This document shows, in pieces, positions 1 through 11,013 of a stretch of 64,000 bases of DNA. The notes under the pieces are model-generated. The model was given only the letters and a program-made list of their open reading frames with translations, was not told the DNA's origin and did not search any database. Every line of letters begins with the position of its first letter. Within the stretch, counting starts at the first letter, position 1. The translations under genes were made by a program, and so were the position numbers. This DNA comes from Charina bottae (lineage: Eukaryota > Chordata > Lepidosauria > Squamata > Charinaidae): positions 84,330,921-84,394,920 of the forward strand of contig JALMGJ010000005.1 in the NCBI GenBank assembly GCA_023362775.1, in the 5' to 3' direction.

Positions 1-629
1 CTGCTGTTGTTTAACAGGCTGAGGCTGTTACTGATGAAGTTGCTTAAAAGGAGGGGGGAGGGGAGGGGGAGGGAAATCAAGAAGTCTCTGAATTGAAGAT
101 GCAATTACAGAAGTCATAGAGGAATTACGAGAAGAGACAACAACATTAATATTGCAACAGAGACAACTCTTTAGTTCAAGTACTGCACGCCATCAGCTAG
201 ATGCACTGAAACCTGAAAACAGGTAAGACAATTGGGAAATGAGTAAAGAAATATCACATTGATTAGAATTAAATCAATACCCTGGCTTCACTGAAAATAT
301 CTTCATTATACACAGTGGATAATTACACAGAATAGTAAAAGTTTGCTACAGAAGCCACTGAATAAGTGAATGCTTGTACTTCAATTTGATTAATTATTAC
401 ACATTTTATGCCACCAAAAGCAATTTCAACTGAAAGCAGCATAAAAGCATGGTTGCACAGTATATGTACCTCACAAAGTATGAACAGGGGTCTTGGATTA
501 GTAGGCAAACATCATGGAATACATCATTTTAGGCATCATATGTGTGCCATTTCACACTTGTATTCAAGTAATGAGGAGTTGATGTTGTGTGTTAGTAAGC
601 TATAGCTAAGTGTAAGCGAAGAATAAAAA

Positions 630-868
630 GGTAAAGGTCCCCCCTGCACATTTGTGCAGTCGTGTCCGACTCTAGGGGCCGGTGCTCATCTGTTTGTTAG
701 CCGAAGAGCCAGCGTTGTCCAAAGACGCTTCCGCAGTCATGTGGCCGGCATGACGCACATGGAACGCTATTACCTACCCACCGAAGTGGTACCTATTCAT
801 CTACTTGCATTTGCATGCTTTCGAATTGCTAGGTTGGCAAGAGCTGGGGCGAGTGCAGGAGTCTTCAT
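630..868 (-). mobile_element. tRNA-derived SINE (family A), 5'-truncated
   Basis: The sequence matches the full-length copies at 7131-7448, 28487-28821 and 53899-54225. It holds the conserved body and the tail that ends in the GGTAAAGG block, but it stops before the tRNA-like head with its A and B boxes. Family identity rests on these within-window matches. It resembles the ACASINE2-like SINEs of squamates, from memory. It sits in CAMK2G intron 2. Confidence 0.8.
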
Positions 869-1095
869 AAATTCCACAGCAGACTTTTCACATGTCAAAT
901 CTCCAGGCCACAAAAATGCATTATGATACAAAATAAAGCCGCAAATCCCCACATTAAAAACAAAAACATTACTTGTAATATCAACAGCTTAAGGACATCA
1001 CATTTAAAGGGTCCTAGACAATTCCTCTAAGAATTCCTTCTCTTTCTGATTCCAACATTCTTCTAGGCTTGGAAATGTAAAATAAAATATACCTG

Positions 1096-1656
1096 AATTG
1101 GAGAGGCCTGATGTAAGTTTTGGGGGCATTTTCAACCCAACTCTTTGCAAACTTACTCAGAATTACGGCCCAGTATATGGGACTTTGTTTCTGTACATGG
1201 TAACAGCAGCAAGACTTTTATGTGTGCAAAGATGGAAAGATGCGCAAATTCCCACAAGGCAAGAATGGATGGTGAAATTAATGGAGTTGGTGCAAATGGC
1301 AAAATTGACATTGATAAGAGAAAATACCGTGACTGGATTTGTTTCTATTTGGAAATGGCTTTTGGACTATTTGCTGATAATGGAAAAAAATGAAGTTTTG
1401 ATTTTGGGTTTTGACGATTAAATGGTTTTTATAGAAATGTTAGCAAAGGTGTAACTAATGGTAAGAGATTAAATTTGTATAATAAGCATTTATATCTGTG
1501 TTGGAGAAGGTTGGAAGTCACCTTCTTATATTGTCCTGCTATTCCTGCATTTTTAGTTTTTTTTTCCTTTAGCACCGTATTCAAGCTTTTCTGTATTCTG
1601 TAGTTTGTATTTTAACTCTACTTTGAAATTCTAGTAAAGTTCTTACAAAAAAAAAG
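1096..1656 (+). mobile_element. L1 LINE 3' end (ORF2 C-terminus and 3' UTR)
   Basis: A plus-strand frame from 1098 to 1421 encodes 107 residues including AQRWKDAQIP-like and KNEVLILGFDD motifs typical of the C-terminus of vertebrate L1 ORF2. A 3' UTR-like stretch follows and ends in an A-run near 1647-1655. There is no upstream RT, so it is a severely 5'-truncated, inactive copy. It lies antisense to CAMK2G within intron 2. Confidence 0.75.
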
Positions 1657-2016
1657 AACTAAGCCGCAGTGAGTTCAAAAGGAGTAAGTCCAAAGACAGA
1701 GACGTAATGCATTCTGTACTTCTGAAAGTACAGCACCAACTCCCTAAAAGGCTGAGTGAGTTATTAGGTAGTTAGTTAGATGCTCACTAATAAGCACCAG
1801 TACATGATGTTCCAGACTTTAGTATCTAGTAAGAAAATGAATCCATTTTAACTACGAGTTTGAGGCAGCACAATCCAAAATCGAAGCCGGAAGTAACACT
1901 ATCCAAGAAGATCAACGATGACGTTTGCCACGCTATATCAATTAAGAGTCTTGCAACCAATTCTCTGTAATTATCCTGTATAGGAATTTGATCAAAAGCA
2001 ATGCTCAGATACTCAC

Positions 2017-2111
2017 CTCTTGCTGACACCTTCTTGGTATTGATGATCTTTGCAGCAAATTCCTGAGTTGAGGTTTTTTTCACACATCTCCGTACCACTG
2101 AGAAAGCACCC
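2017..2111 (-). CDS. CAMK2G: CaM kinase II gamma-like, exon 2
   Basis: This 95-nt internal exon encodes 31 complete residues from [10 protein letters not shown] through [10 protein letters not shown] to INTKKVSAR, plus one base at each end of split codons. It carries the rest of the glycine-rich nucleotide-binding loop and the beta-3 AAK lysine that contacts ATP in protein kinases. CaM kinase II is a calcium/calmodulin-activated Ser/Thr kinase that assembles into dodecamers. The KKTSTQE segment is the gamma-isoform signature, as opposed to alpha, beta and delta. The acceptor is a pyrimidine tract ending TTCTAG, and the donor is GTGAGT at 2016-2011. The 95-nt length and the phase fit the conserved CAMK2 gene structure. 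Two mild differences from the mammalian gamma sequence as I remember it are F for Y after QE, and V for L before SAR. The remaining exons are outside the window. Confidence 0.9.
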
Positions 2112-4170
2112 CTAGAAGAAAAATGGAAAGGCTGATCCTGTGAAACTGAATCAAGAATGATTAAATCTGCCAAGATATTTCATTACAGACACTGATGTGC
2201 TCAATTGTTTTAAGAACTAAAAACAGAACACAAAAATTATTAGTAAAGGAGAAGCTTCTTCCAAGAAATCAGATGGCCTGGAAAATAGCCAGCATGGGTA
2301 AAAAAAACTGACAAGTTTTGATCTTCCCCCATAGAGGTTTATTTACTTTATTGACTCTTGGGCTCCAGCCTGGCTTCTCACAATCACCTTGCACCTAGAA
2401 ACTGGGCTTGCACATCACAGTAAGCTAATATGTAGTTTGTGGCTCAATGTATTATACAAACTGAAGTAATGTGGTTATATTATGATTCAGTGTGTTCTGT
2501 GACTATTGCTAATTTGATTAACCATGAATGCAGCCCCACGCTAGCTCACTGTAATACCTTACACTCATTTTCTTCACCGGGGCCCTCCAAACATGTTGGG
2601 ATAGTAGCAGCAGGACTTCCAAGCCAGCAGAGTAAATGGATGGGAAAACCTGTCGTCGTCACTCCTATTCCAGTATTCTAGCATCCCTGTCTGCAGAGCT
2701 GAAATACTGTTACTCTAACAGGGGAAGAGCCTCGATACACTAGTATTTATCGTGTCCTTTTATAACCTAGTCAATCCAAATTTAGCAAGTGGAACCCCAG
2801 TGCTAGGACAGACAAGCAAAAGCTACCACAAAGCAGCCTCCTCAAAAGTAGTATCAGGGTGGACAAAGTTTCTTCCTATTTCAAGAGAAGAAATCGGATC
2901 CCCACCTTGTCTCATGCTCAGAAAGCAAGAACAGCACCCTGGAAAGAGGGGCCAGTCAACAGAGCAAGGAAAGTATTCTCCCCACCCGCTCCTTGAGGGA
3001 GTTGGTTTGCAGTTTGGTGGGGATGGCAGAAGAGACAGACGGTCAGCCTCTGATCCTGATCCTGGCTTGGCTTGAGAGAGGACGCCAAACATGGCGCAAG
3101 GCTAGTTGGAATCTTTCTCGCACACAAGAATTCAGTCTTAAAGCCGGCAGCGGGCTTGCCCATTGGGAGGCAAAGAATTCCAAGGTCCTTCAGCTCTGCT
3201 CTAGCCTTGGCCGTTGCTTGGGGGCCACGGGTAGTGAGATACATCTACATAAGGGGCCCTTTCTAGGTTGGGACTCAGTGGCTCCCCCTTTGCCAGTTTC
3301 AGCCCTGATAGAGACATCTTTCCACCATCTTTATCCTTCTGCTTCCATTCCTGCATAGAAGTTAAACAGAACCACCACAAGGAACAAGATGGGTCTACCA
3401 CCTGGAGATGTGGCTCCAAGCACCAAGGGGAAGAGATGCATCAGCGTCTAGGGACTGGTGCAAAATGAGGAGGAATCAAATGCCCCCGGGATACCCCTAA
3501 CTCCTTCCCCAGACACTATTTGTTCACCTATAGTGGGCATCTATGAGAAGAATACAGAAGAAAAGACAGAAGCGGTGCATGTTTCAGACGGAGGGGGGGA
3601 GACACAGAGAGAGCTTCTCTTGATGCCTGAGAAACGTAGCAATGTTCCTTGTTGTAATGCAGAAAGGGGCGGGGGGGGTCTTGAAGTTAGAGGCGAAAGC
3701 GAGAGCAGGTGAGGCTGGCTTCAGATCGGGAGCTCCCCAACCATGACGTCCCCGAGCGGGCGCCGGTGCCGCAGCTCCCCGGCCGGGGTTCCGCTGGGCC
3801 CCTCGAGCTGCCTCCGCTCGGCGCGGCGCAGTCCCTTCCGCCCCCGGCGGCAGCAGAAGTTCCAGCTCGCTTGAGCAACTACGGAGGAGCAGGCAGCGTT
3901 GCTCCTGCGCAAGCCAAGCGGGGCACAGGACGGCGAGGCAGCTGGCCGGGAAGAGTTGCGGAAAGACCGCAATGACGAGGGGGCGAAAGGGGGGCTGCTG
4001 CCAACCCCGGGGAGCAGTCAGGGGGGGAGGCCAAGCCAAGGCAAGGCAAGGCAAGGGCGACCGCGGGCTGCCAAGCCGGCGCCGCCCCAGGGCCCCAGGG
4101 ACGCGGGGCGCGGCGGTCCCCGGGGGCTGCGCCGGGCAGGCGGGAAGGACGGAGCGGCCGGGCGACGTAC
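2112..4170 (-). other. CAMK2G: CAMK2G intron 1
   Basis: This is the interval between the exon 1 donor (GTACGT, 4170-4165) and the exon 2 acceptor. It is about 2.06 kb. The part near exon 1 is inside the CpG island; the rest (2112-3650) is moderate-GC sequence without a repeat I recognise. Conserved intronic enhancers are possible but cannot be judged without an alignment. Confidence 0.8.
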
Positions 4171-4235
4171 TTGCCGAGCTCCTCGTAGAGCTGGTACTCG
4201 TCGGTGAAGCGGGTGCACGTTGCTGGGGTGGCCAT
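4171..4235 (-). CDS. CAMK2G: CaM kinase II gamma-like, exon 1 (start codon exon)
   Basis: The ATG at 4235-4233 opens MATPATCTRF followed by TDEYQLYEELGK, the well-known amino terminus of CaM kinase II just before the kinase glycine loop. The exon supplies 65 coding bases and ends in the first two bases of the lysine codon. The donor GTACGT follows at 4170-4165, and the first base of exon 2 completes the codon, so the two exons join in phase. The start is chosen because this N-terminus is conserved in all CAMK2 paralogues. The gamma assignment is taken mainly from exon 2. The gene is transcribed leftward, and the 5' UTR lies to the right of 4235 inside the CpG island. Confidence 0.9.
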
Positions 4236-4559
4236 GTTCGGACTGCAGAAGACGGAAAGGGCTCGGCCGGCACGTCGGCTCGCTCAGCAGCAGCGCCGCC
4301 GCCAACGCCACAGGAGGCACATCGGACTGGGCGAGGCTCCGGCGGCGCTGGCGAAGGCAGACCAGTGCGCTCCTCCTTCCCGCCTCCGGCCGCTGCGGCT
4401 CCGGCGCTTCCTCCTCCTCGCCTGGTGCCGGCGCGCCTCCCCGCCCGCTCGCTCCACTGCGCACAGTCCCCGACCCCGACACAAAAAGGAGGCGGCGTCT
4501 GAAGCCCGGGCCGGCCGCCAGCACCGCGAGATCTCCACGGCCAGGCAGCCAAAGAGGAG

Positions 4560-4580
4560 CCGCCGCCGCCGCCGCCGCCC
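4560..4580. repeat. (CCG)n trinucleotide run
   Basis: A short run of about seven CCG units lies in the CpG island, about 330 bases upstream of the CAMK2G start codon. It may be transcribed as part of the 5' UTR if initiation is upstream of it. It is short and probably polymorphic. Confidence 0.8.
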
Positions 4581-4960
4581 GAGGGCCCGCTGGAGCGGCG
4601 CGTTTCGCGGGCGGAGAGGCGGGGGCTGCGCCTGCGTGACTTGGGCTGGGCGAGGCGGCCGCCGCGCGCTTTTCTCCTTCGGGGAGGGAGGCGCCTCCCC
4701 CGCCGGGGCCGAGAGCGGCCGGCTGCAACCGAGCCCGGAGGAGCAGCGCCTTCCCGCCGATGCCCCTTGCCGCCTGGCGGGAGGCCGCCGTGACCCGGGG
4801 GCGCTCGGCTCGGCCTGGCTCGCCCGGTTAGGCGCGGAGAGGCCGGCAGGGGTCAGCCCGCGACCGGCTTCTCGAGCCAGGACGGCCCTGAAGGAAGGAG
4901 CTTGCCAGGGAAGGTGGAGGGAGCGGGAGGCTTTCGGGCAGATGAGGGCGGTGTGGGCCG

Positions 4961-7130
4961 AGGTCTAAAAACGTAGAGCTGCTCCTCCGCTGCCCAGCCC
5001 AGCCTCCTTTCAGGGAGCGTCAGGCGAACCCGAAATTCCAGAGTAAGGGGGTAGCCTTTGAGCACACCACTGACAAAATCAGCAACACGAGGTAGGTAAC
5101 CCAGGCTTATTCGGTAGGGGTTGCCCAATTAACCACAGCCAGCCGGACACAGAGCAGCCTCGGGGGTTGCCCCGCCCCCTTGGCATGGTAAGCCCTGATT
5201 CTGAGGGTTGCGCGCCCTGCCTTTGGTAAGGGACCCTTGAGATGGGCGAGGGCGTTGAGTGAAGGCCGCTTTGCAGGACGTGCCGCACCGGCGCCTTAAA
5301 AGGCGGATGTCGTTGAAAGGCCACCCTGGCTTTGGGCGAGGTGCAGCAGCTGCTTCTGGCCCCAGATGCTGAGGAGCAGGAACCGGAGGGGGGGGGGCTG
5401 CTTTATGGCCCGCTGGATTCGAGCTTGCCTTTGGCTGCGGGCATCTGGCCTGGCCTTCCCCGAAATGCAAGAGGGCCCTATCAGACTGGGATCAGGACGC
5501 TTAAGGCCACCACCATAGTGGACAGGCTGTTCTAAAATTGATGGGCAGCTGCTAGGGAGAATTAAAATGGGACAGGACCAGCATAGTCCACCACGTTTTC
5601 CTCAACCCTAGGTTTTCAAATCACACTGGCAAGGTTTGTACGATATGCCTAGCTGCAAACTACTCAACCGGGTTTTAGCCTAGCCTGTTGTGCAAACCCA
5701 GGCCACATTCTGGAGGCAAGAGGATGAAGTAACAGGCGTTAAGGAGAGAGCTGCAAAATTGCTCTGTTGTTCTCGCCTGCAGCAGCAAAAACTAAATCCT
5801 TTGACATCTTTGCTAGGAGCCTGCAGGCTGTGAAGTTGCCTTCCCCCTTTGGGGAAAGAGTTCAGAAGTGCTAGTTTTATTTTTCCTGCTGATTACGGTA
5901 TATATTGTATGATTTTTTTTTAAGTAGCTGAGGGAAGAATTGTGTCTGAAAATTAAAGGTTGTATGGATGAGTTGTGAGGAGGGAGAGGGAAGTATATGA
6001 GCGTGTGTGCTTACAGTTGCAACACCAAAATCCTGACCTGACACCTACATTCTCTCAGGCCCCAAAGATTATCTTCCTTCCTGGTAGGCCTGTCTTGTGG
6101 ATTAACTATGTTCTTCTGAGTTCTGATTTTAAGGTGAGTATCCTGAGTTAGAGAGGCCTTTGATCTGATCCTCTTCTTTAGTTCTTAAATACACAATAAT
6201 AAAACAATGAGAACTAAAGGCTCAGAGGGAAGCCAGATTAGAAAGAAGGCCTTTTGGGGTCTTCAATTCCCTTCCCATTAAGAGTCCCTTAATAGGGTCC
6301 TTCCTTCCTTCCTTCCTTCCTTCCTTCCTTCCTTCCTTCCTTCCTTCCTTCCTTCTTTCCACAAGTGAAAGTGTTTTTTTCCAGAAAATATGTGGAGAAT
6401 TTTAATTAATGAATTAACTATGTTTTATTCTTGGCTAGGCTATTTTAGTTTATATCATGTTTGTTTAATGTTGGGTGATTATAATTGGTTTTGTTGTATT
6501 GCATTTGTACCATATTGTAAATTATGCCAAGTTATGTTCAGAGTTATCTTTAGCCAGCTTGTATATCTGCCAGAAGAGAAGGCTGTAAGTATTTTAAATT
6601 AAAAAATAATACTTTCCCTAAACTTTTCTTTTTGGCTTGCAGTGATTGATTCATCCCATTCATCCTTTTTAAACTCCTTGACTTGCCTCTTGTTTATTTG
6701 AATTAGACATTAAAGAAGATATGTAAACAGACATAAAAAAGAGACAAGAAAAAGTGATAAAAAGGCAAAATACAGATGAAATAACAAGGGATTTTAAAAT
6801 GTCATGGAGGTATATCATTAATTAGTTGTAAATCACGGACTATATTATATTGTTCTAAAAGACTAAAAATCATTATTACGCTCTACAAATGAATAACAAG
6901 AACCGTGGTCAACATAGCCTTTAATAGCTCATTGATCATAATCTTTTTACATCTTCACGATGTAGCTAGAAAATGCAATTATGGTTAAGTAGAATGTGTT
7001 GGGCACAGTTGTAATTTCTCAATCTACGGCAAGCTAATGTTTTTAGGGGGAAAGCTCTGAAGATTAAAGAACTACTCTTTACCAGCATGAATGCCACTGA
7101 GTAGGATTTATGAATAGAAAACGTTTAAAA
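4961..7130. other. Upstream flank of CAMK2G, no gene seen
   Basis: GC content falls gradually to about 5500 and the sequence then becomes ordinary AT-rich DNA. I recognise no exon, and no repeat other than the CCTT microsatellite at 6299-6360. The short ORFs here have no motif. Confidence 0.6.
6299..6360. repeat. (CCTT)n microsatellite
   Basis: About fourteen near-perfect CCTT units form a pure pyrimidine tract on the plus strand. Such tracts can adopt triplex structure and are length-variable. Confidence 0.95.
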
Positions 7131-7448
7131 GGTAAAGGTTCCCCCCGCACATTTGTGCAGTCGTGTCCAACTCTAGGGGCCGGTGCTCATCTCCATTTGT
7201 TAGCCGAAGAGCCAGCGTTGTCCACAGTCATGTGGCCGGCATGACGCACGTGGAACACTGTTACCTTCCCACCGAAGTGGTACCTATTAATCTACTTGCA
7301 TTTGCATGCTTTCAAATTGCTAGGTTGGCAAGAGCTGGGGTGAGTGCGGGAGCTCACTCCATCACGCGGGGCTAGGGATTCAAACCTCCGAACTTGCGAC
7401 CTTCCGATCGACAAGCCTGGCGTCTTACCCGCTGAGCTACCACGCCCC
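7131..7448 (-). mobile_element. tRNA-derived SINE (family A), full length
   Basis: Read on the minus strand, the element starts at 7448 with a tRNA-like head. An A-box-like GTAGCTCAGCGGGTAAGACG region is followed by a B-box-like GGTTTGAATCC that departs slightly from the canonical GGTTCGAATCC. The conserved body and the GGTAAAGG tail end at 7131. These RNA polymerase III internal promoter boxes mark it as a tRNA-derived SINE. The head begins with GGGGCGTGGT. Confidence 0.88.
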
Positions 7449-8028
7449 AATGGGCAAAAAAAAGCCCTACATGCTTTAGATATTTGGGTTAAGGAGCAAA
7501 GATGATTGTCCAAAATGCAATATTATCTGCCAGTAACATACTGGACTCTTCCCCACATCCCCTGGTTTCAAATACATACCTATTTAAAACTCTGCCCAGG
7601 GTGACCAACAATGAAGCAATATATAAATGAAGATTGAGCTGAATCCAGGTAGCTTTGTTGATCTTCATAGAGGGAACCGGGAACCAGTTGATGCTGCAGA
7701 GATTCCAAAGAGCAGCAGAGTGACCAGAACTGAACACTTAATAGAGCAGCAGCTGTTTCTAGATTAGAGTGGAGGTATGCTTTCCCCATTGTGTTTCCTG
7801 ACTTCTCATATAGGGCAGAATCCTTTTAACAGGAAGATGATTGTGTTGTGTCAAAAATACACAAGTATTTTCTCCAACCAACGGGATCTCAGGGATATTT
7901 TGTCCACCAGGATTTTTTCATGGTAAATCTTGAAAGAATGGTTTAATCTTGAAAGGTTTTCAACATTATTTATATGATATGAATTTTAGAAGCCCAAACT
8001 TATTTTGATACCTGTTACGTCATGCCTC
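7449..8028. other. Unassigned interval
   Basis: I see no gene, RNA or repeat I can name in this roughly 580-base stretch. Short minus-strand ORFs at 7489-7789 carry no motif. Confidence 0.5.
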
Positions 8029-8778
8029 TGTATGCAAAAGTTTAGGCACCCCTGGTCAAACTGTATGTTTCCATGAATCCCTAAGAGAATAGAATTTTTC
8101 ATGACTTGTACATGATGCAGAGTTAAACACAGCATCTTTCTACGAATTTGAATGCATCCTTACTATTTATGTGCAGTTAATTACAGATTCAAAATAAGAA
8201 AACAGTGGATATGGCAGCTACAGTGTGTAACATCTCCTTTGGGAGAAGGAGCAACTTCCAAACATTTCCTGTAGCCAACTAAGAGTACTTCGCTGTCTTG
8301 CTGAATTACCCAATTTCTTTTCAGCTTTAATTTCTTCACTGATTGTGAAGATAAAGATCTGAGATGTATATCCGATTGAGATGGCCTTCTCAGTCCCCAG
8401 AATTGAATATTGCAAAAAAATATATGGAGAGATCTGAAACGTGCCATGCATGCAAGGAGGCAATTCTGAACTGCAAGAGTTCTGTAAGTATGCATGGGGA
8501 AAATTCCAAAAGCAAGAAGAGAAAGCCTCTTAATGGCTACAGGAAAGATTTGGAAACTAATTTTTCCCAATGGAGGTGTTGTAAACTATAGGCTAGAAAG
8601 GTGGTCAAACCTACCTGCTGTATCATTTTGAATCTAAAGAACTTCACTATTTATGTGAAGCATGCATTCAAATTTGCAGAACGATTTTGTATCATGTAGA
8701 GGTTGTATCAGCTGTTGTTCACTTAGTGATTCACTGAAAATACAATTTGACCAAGGGTTCCTAACCTTTTACGTACCA
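8029..8778. mobile_element. Tc1-like transposon remnant in folded-back (inverted duplicate) form
   Basis: The left end (TGCAAAAGTTTAGGCACCCC near 8032) and the right end (near 8750-8772) are inverted copies of a Tc1-like terminus. The left arm reads on the minus strand and contains a transposase scrap KKLKLKRNWVIQQD. The right arm reads on the plus strand and contains RWPSQSPELN, the usual neighbourhood of the third catalytic residue. Both arms continue into the same GYRK..LE region and 3' sequence, in opposite directions, meeting near 8364. The coding frames are broken, so it is inactive. Confidence 0.7.
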
Positions 8779-8789
8779 CTATAGGTTGT

Positions 8790-9345
8790 AGAAGTTACTG
8801 TTCCTCTGTAACCTCTGTTGGTCAGATCATACTAGAATATTTCATCTGGTTCTCGGCACTCCACTTTAGGGAGGGCGTTGACAAAGTGGAATATGTCCAG
8901 AGGAATATGTCCAGAGGAGAGCAACCATAATGAGAAGCCTAGTAAGAAAACACTTGTGGAACAGGTGAAGATACTGGCATGTTATCCTGGAGAAGAGAAA
9001 ATTGTGGAGAGGTATGACAGTTGTCTTGCAACATCAGAAGAATTGTCATATACAAAACAGGGAAGAATTGTTCCAGAAGTCAAGAACAATGGATTTAAAT
9101 TGCAAGGAGGTGATTTCAGTTGGACATTAGAAAACATCTCCCTACCAATAACAGCTGTTAAATAATGGAACACGCTATCTTGGAGCGTGTTGGATTCTCC
9201 TTTACTAAAGGTGTTTGAAAAGAGGCTGGAAGGCCACCTGTCAAGGATGCCGTTGTGGTTTCCTGCAGTGGGCAGGGGAATTGGGCTGAAGGATCTTCAG
9301 AGTCTCTTCCAACTCCTCCATTCTGTGGTTATAGAACCATAGAGT
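8790..9345 (+). mobile_element. CR1-family LINE 3' end
   Basis: The sequence follows the pattern of the CR1 3' region. Diagnostic stretches include AGAGGAGAGCAACCATAATGAG, CTGGAGAAGAG, TTAAATTGCAAGGAGGTGATTT and GGCTGGAAGGCCACCTGTC, ending with TTCCAACTCCTCCATTCTGTGG. It is diverged and 5'-truncated. The call is from memory of amniote CR1 consensus sequences, not from an alignment. Confidence 0.7.
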
Positions 9346-10160
9346 TGGAGAGGGCCTTCAGAAATAACCCTCTGCTCGATGGACACATCCAAATTAAAAC
9401 ATTCCAGACATGCTTGAGCACATCTAACGAGGGGAAGCTCAAACTGCTCTTACTGTTGGGAGGCTATGTCTAGCAATCATTACTTATTTTTCTGTAAATT
9501 CAGTAAGCACACCCTCTACTTCTTCAAATCATTAATAAAAATATTGACAAGTGGAGGGCATAAGACTAATCATTGTGGCACCCCACTTCACACTTTTCTC
9601 CAGTTTGAAGAGGAACTTCTTTGATTACAATTTTTGAGTCAGCTATATATCCACTTAACTGTCATGTCATTAGATTGCTAATTAACAAGTCATGGGGTAC
9701 TTTGTCAAATGCTTTGATGAAGTCAAAATTGCTCTTACAATTTATTAAGGAAGTTATGTGATCAAAATTGAGATAAGGTTAATGTAATAAGATTTTTTCA
9801 TAAGAAATCTCTGCTGACTTTGGGTAATTCATGATTTTCAGGATGGTTACAGATGGATTTCTTTTTGCTCTGCCTTGCAGTCTTCCCAGAGGGGCTGATG
9901 TCAGAGGGACTCACCTGTAATTTCTTGGATCCTCCTTTTCTCCTTTTTTGGAGATAGGAACATCTACTCTCTTCCTGTCATGTGGCACTATCGGTCCTCC
10001 AGGTTTTCTCAAAGATAAGACATAAATGTTCAACCGGGCTATCAGTTGGTTCCTCCACAACTCCAGAATGCAATTCACAAGGTCCTAGATACAGTATTTA
10101 AACTCAAAAGCAAAAAGTCTCAATGACCTCTCATCCAGTTCTTCACAGTTTCCTGGTTAA
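9346..10160 (-). mobile_element. CR1/L3-like LINE fragment, old
   Basis: Minus-strand sequence resembles the 3' half of a CR1/L3 ORF2. The plus-strand stretches GTGGCACCCCACTTCACAC and ACTTTGTCAAATGCTTTGATGAAGTC are characteristic of the reverse complement of this RT region. The frames are destroyed. Start and end are approximate. Confidence 0.6.
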
Positions 10161-10639
10161 ACACATGTTTTTTAATTGGAGAAAATTGAACCAAAACACG
10201 AGTTAAATATTGCCATCTTCCCTGAAAGCTGGTCTACTGATTCTATGTATTGTGAACATAGTCTCAAGAAACCCTTTGCTTTATTCTTACTATTGTTTCC
10301 TCTATGTGTACCTTTCCATTTTCATACCTGTATATTGCCAAATCAACTACAAACCTGGGACAGTTTACAAGAACAGTGAACAATAAAACATCCACCAAAT
10401 ACAATCAAATGTTCATTGTGAAAAATATAGAATAAAACAATAAAAATACTTGTAACAAACTCAGCTAATTAGCTATAAAATATTACACAGCAGCAGCAGC
10501 ATAATCTGACAATACTATTAAGGATGGTGATGTACTAACTACATACTAACTACAAAGTTAGTTAGTAAAAAAGACCACTGTCTTGAATAATTTCTGGAAT
10601 GTTGATTCGAGAGGAAACTGTTCCACAGGGCTGGGCATT
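10161..10639. other. Unassigned interval
   Basis: AT-rich sequence without a recognisable gene or a repeat I can name. A short CAG run occurs near 10493. Confidence 0.5.
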
Positions 10640-10886
10640 ATTATTAATACTAGATTTTTATCCTGCCTCTTTTTATATATATATACAGTATTTGGTCAAC
10701 TCAAGGCAGCAAACATACCTAATATTCCTACCTGCTATTTTCCCCACAACAACCCTTCAAGGTAGGTTGGGCTGAGAGAATTACAGGCCCAAAGTCACCC
10801 AGCCAGCTTTCATGCCTAAGGGAGCCCTAGAACTCACCATCGCCTGGTTTCTAAGCCAGCACCTGAACCACTACACCAAACTGGCA
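10640..10886 (-). mobile_element. tRNA-derived SINE (Sauria-like head, L2/CR1-like tail)
   Basis: Minus-strand reading starts near 10886 with GCCAGTTTGGTGTAGTGGTT, the head shared with the Sauria SINE copies at 40141 and 50677. The tail differs: it ends in a CAAGGCAGC...GGCAGGATAAA-like block instead of the BovB-like tail. It therefore represents a second tail type attached to a similar tRNA-like head. Confidence 0.72.
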
Positions 10887-11013
10887 TGCAACAGTATGAC
10901 CTGACTTCATGGAAGTGTGGTATAACCAAGAGTTTCTCCCAGAGGAACGCACTGGACAGGCCAGTTCAGGCACAAGAAGAGGGCAGTCCTCCAGGTTTCT
11001 GGGGACCAAGCCT

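Larger units (their letters stand above)
1..2016 (-). other. CAMK2G: CAMK2G intron 2 (partial) with embedded repeats
   Basis: This stretch follows the exon 2 splice donor on the minus strand, so it is the start of intron 2; exon 3 must lie left of the window. It contains a 5'-truncated SINE (630-868) and an L1 3' end (1096-1656), annotated separately. I recognise nothing in the remaining AT-rich sequence, including the short ORFs at 323-605. Confidence 0.7.
3690..4960. promoter_or_regulatory. CAMK2G: CpG island and promoter region of CAMK2G
   Basis: This roughly 1.3 kb block is very GC-rich and dense in CpG, sharply different from the AT-rich flanks. It surrounds the ATG-bearing exon 1 at 4171-4235 and extends upstream (to the right) to about 4960. 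GC-box-like GGGCGG strings are present, for example near 4608-4625, and no clear TATA box is visible. This is the usual picture of a dispersed-start CpG-island promoter. The long ORFs that read through it on both strands come from its lack of AT-rich stop codons and are not genes. The exact transcription start cannot be read from sequence alone. Confidence 0.8.

Noticed and set aside
2752..3468. Overlapping ORFs of 60-121 residues as extra exons of CAMK2G or a neighbour
   Set aside because: They lie in intron 1 on both strands and show no kinase or other motif. The exon 1-exon 2 join is complete without them.
3584..4728. Long overlapping ORFs (up to 322 residues) on both strands
   Set aside because: They lie in the CpG island, where stop codons are rare by composition. 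They are Ala/Arg/Pro/Gly-rich in all frames and show no domain except the 22-residue CAMK2 exon 1.
7340..7448. tRNA gene suggested by A-box and B-box sequences in the SINE heads
   Set aside because: The tRNA-like heads are joined to a SINE body and flanked by LINE-type duplications in two copies. No separate tRNA fold with acceptor stem and terminator was seen.
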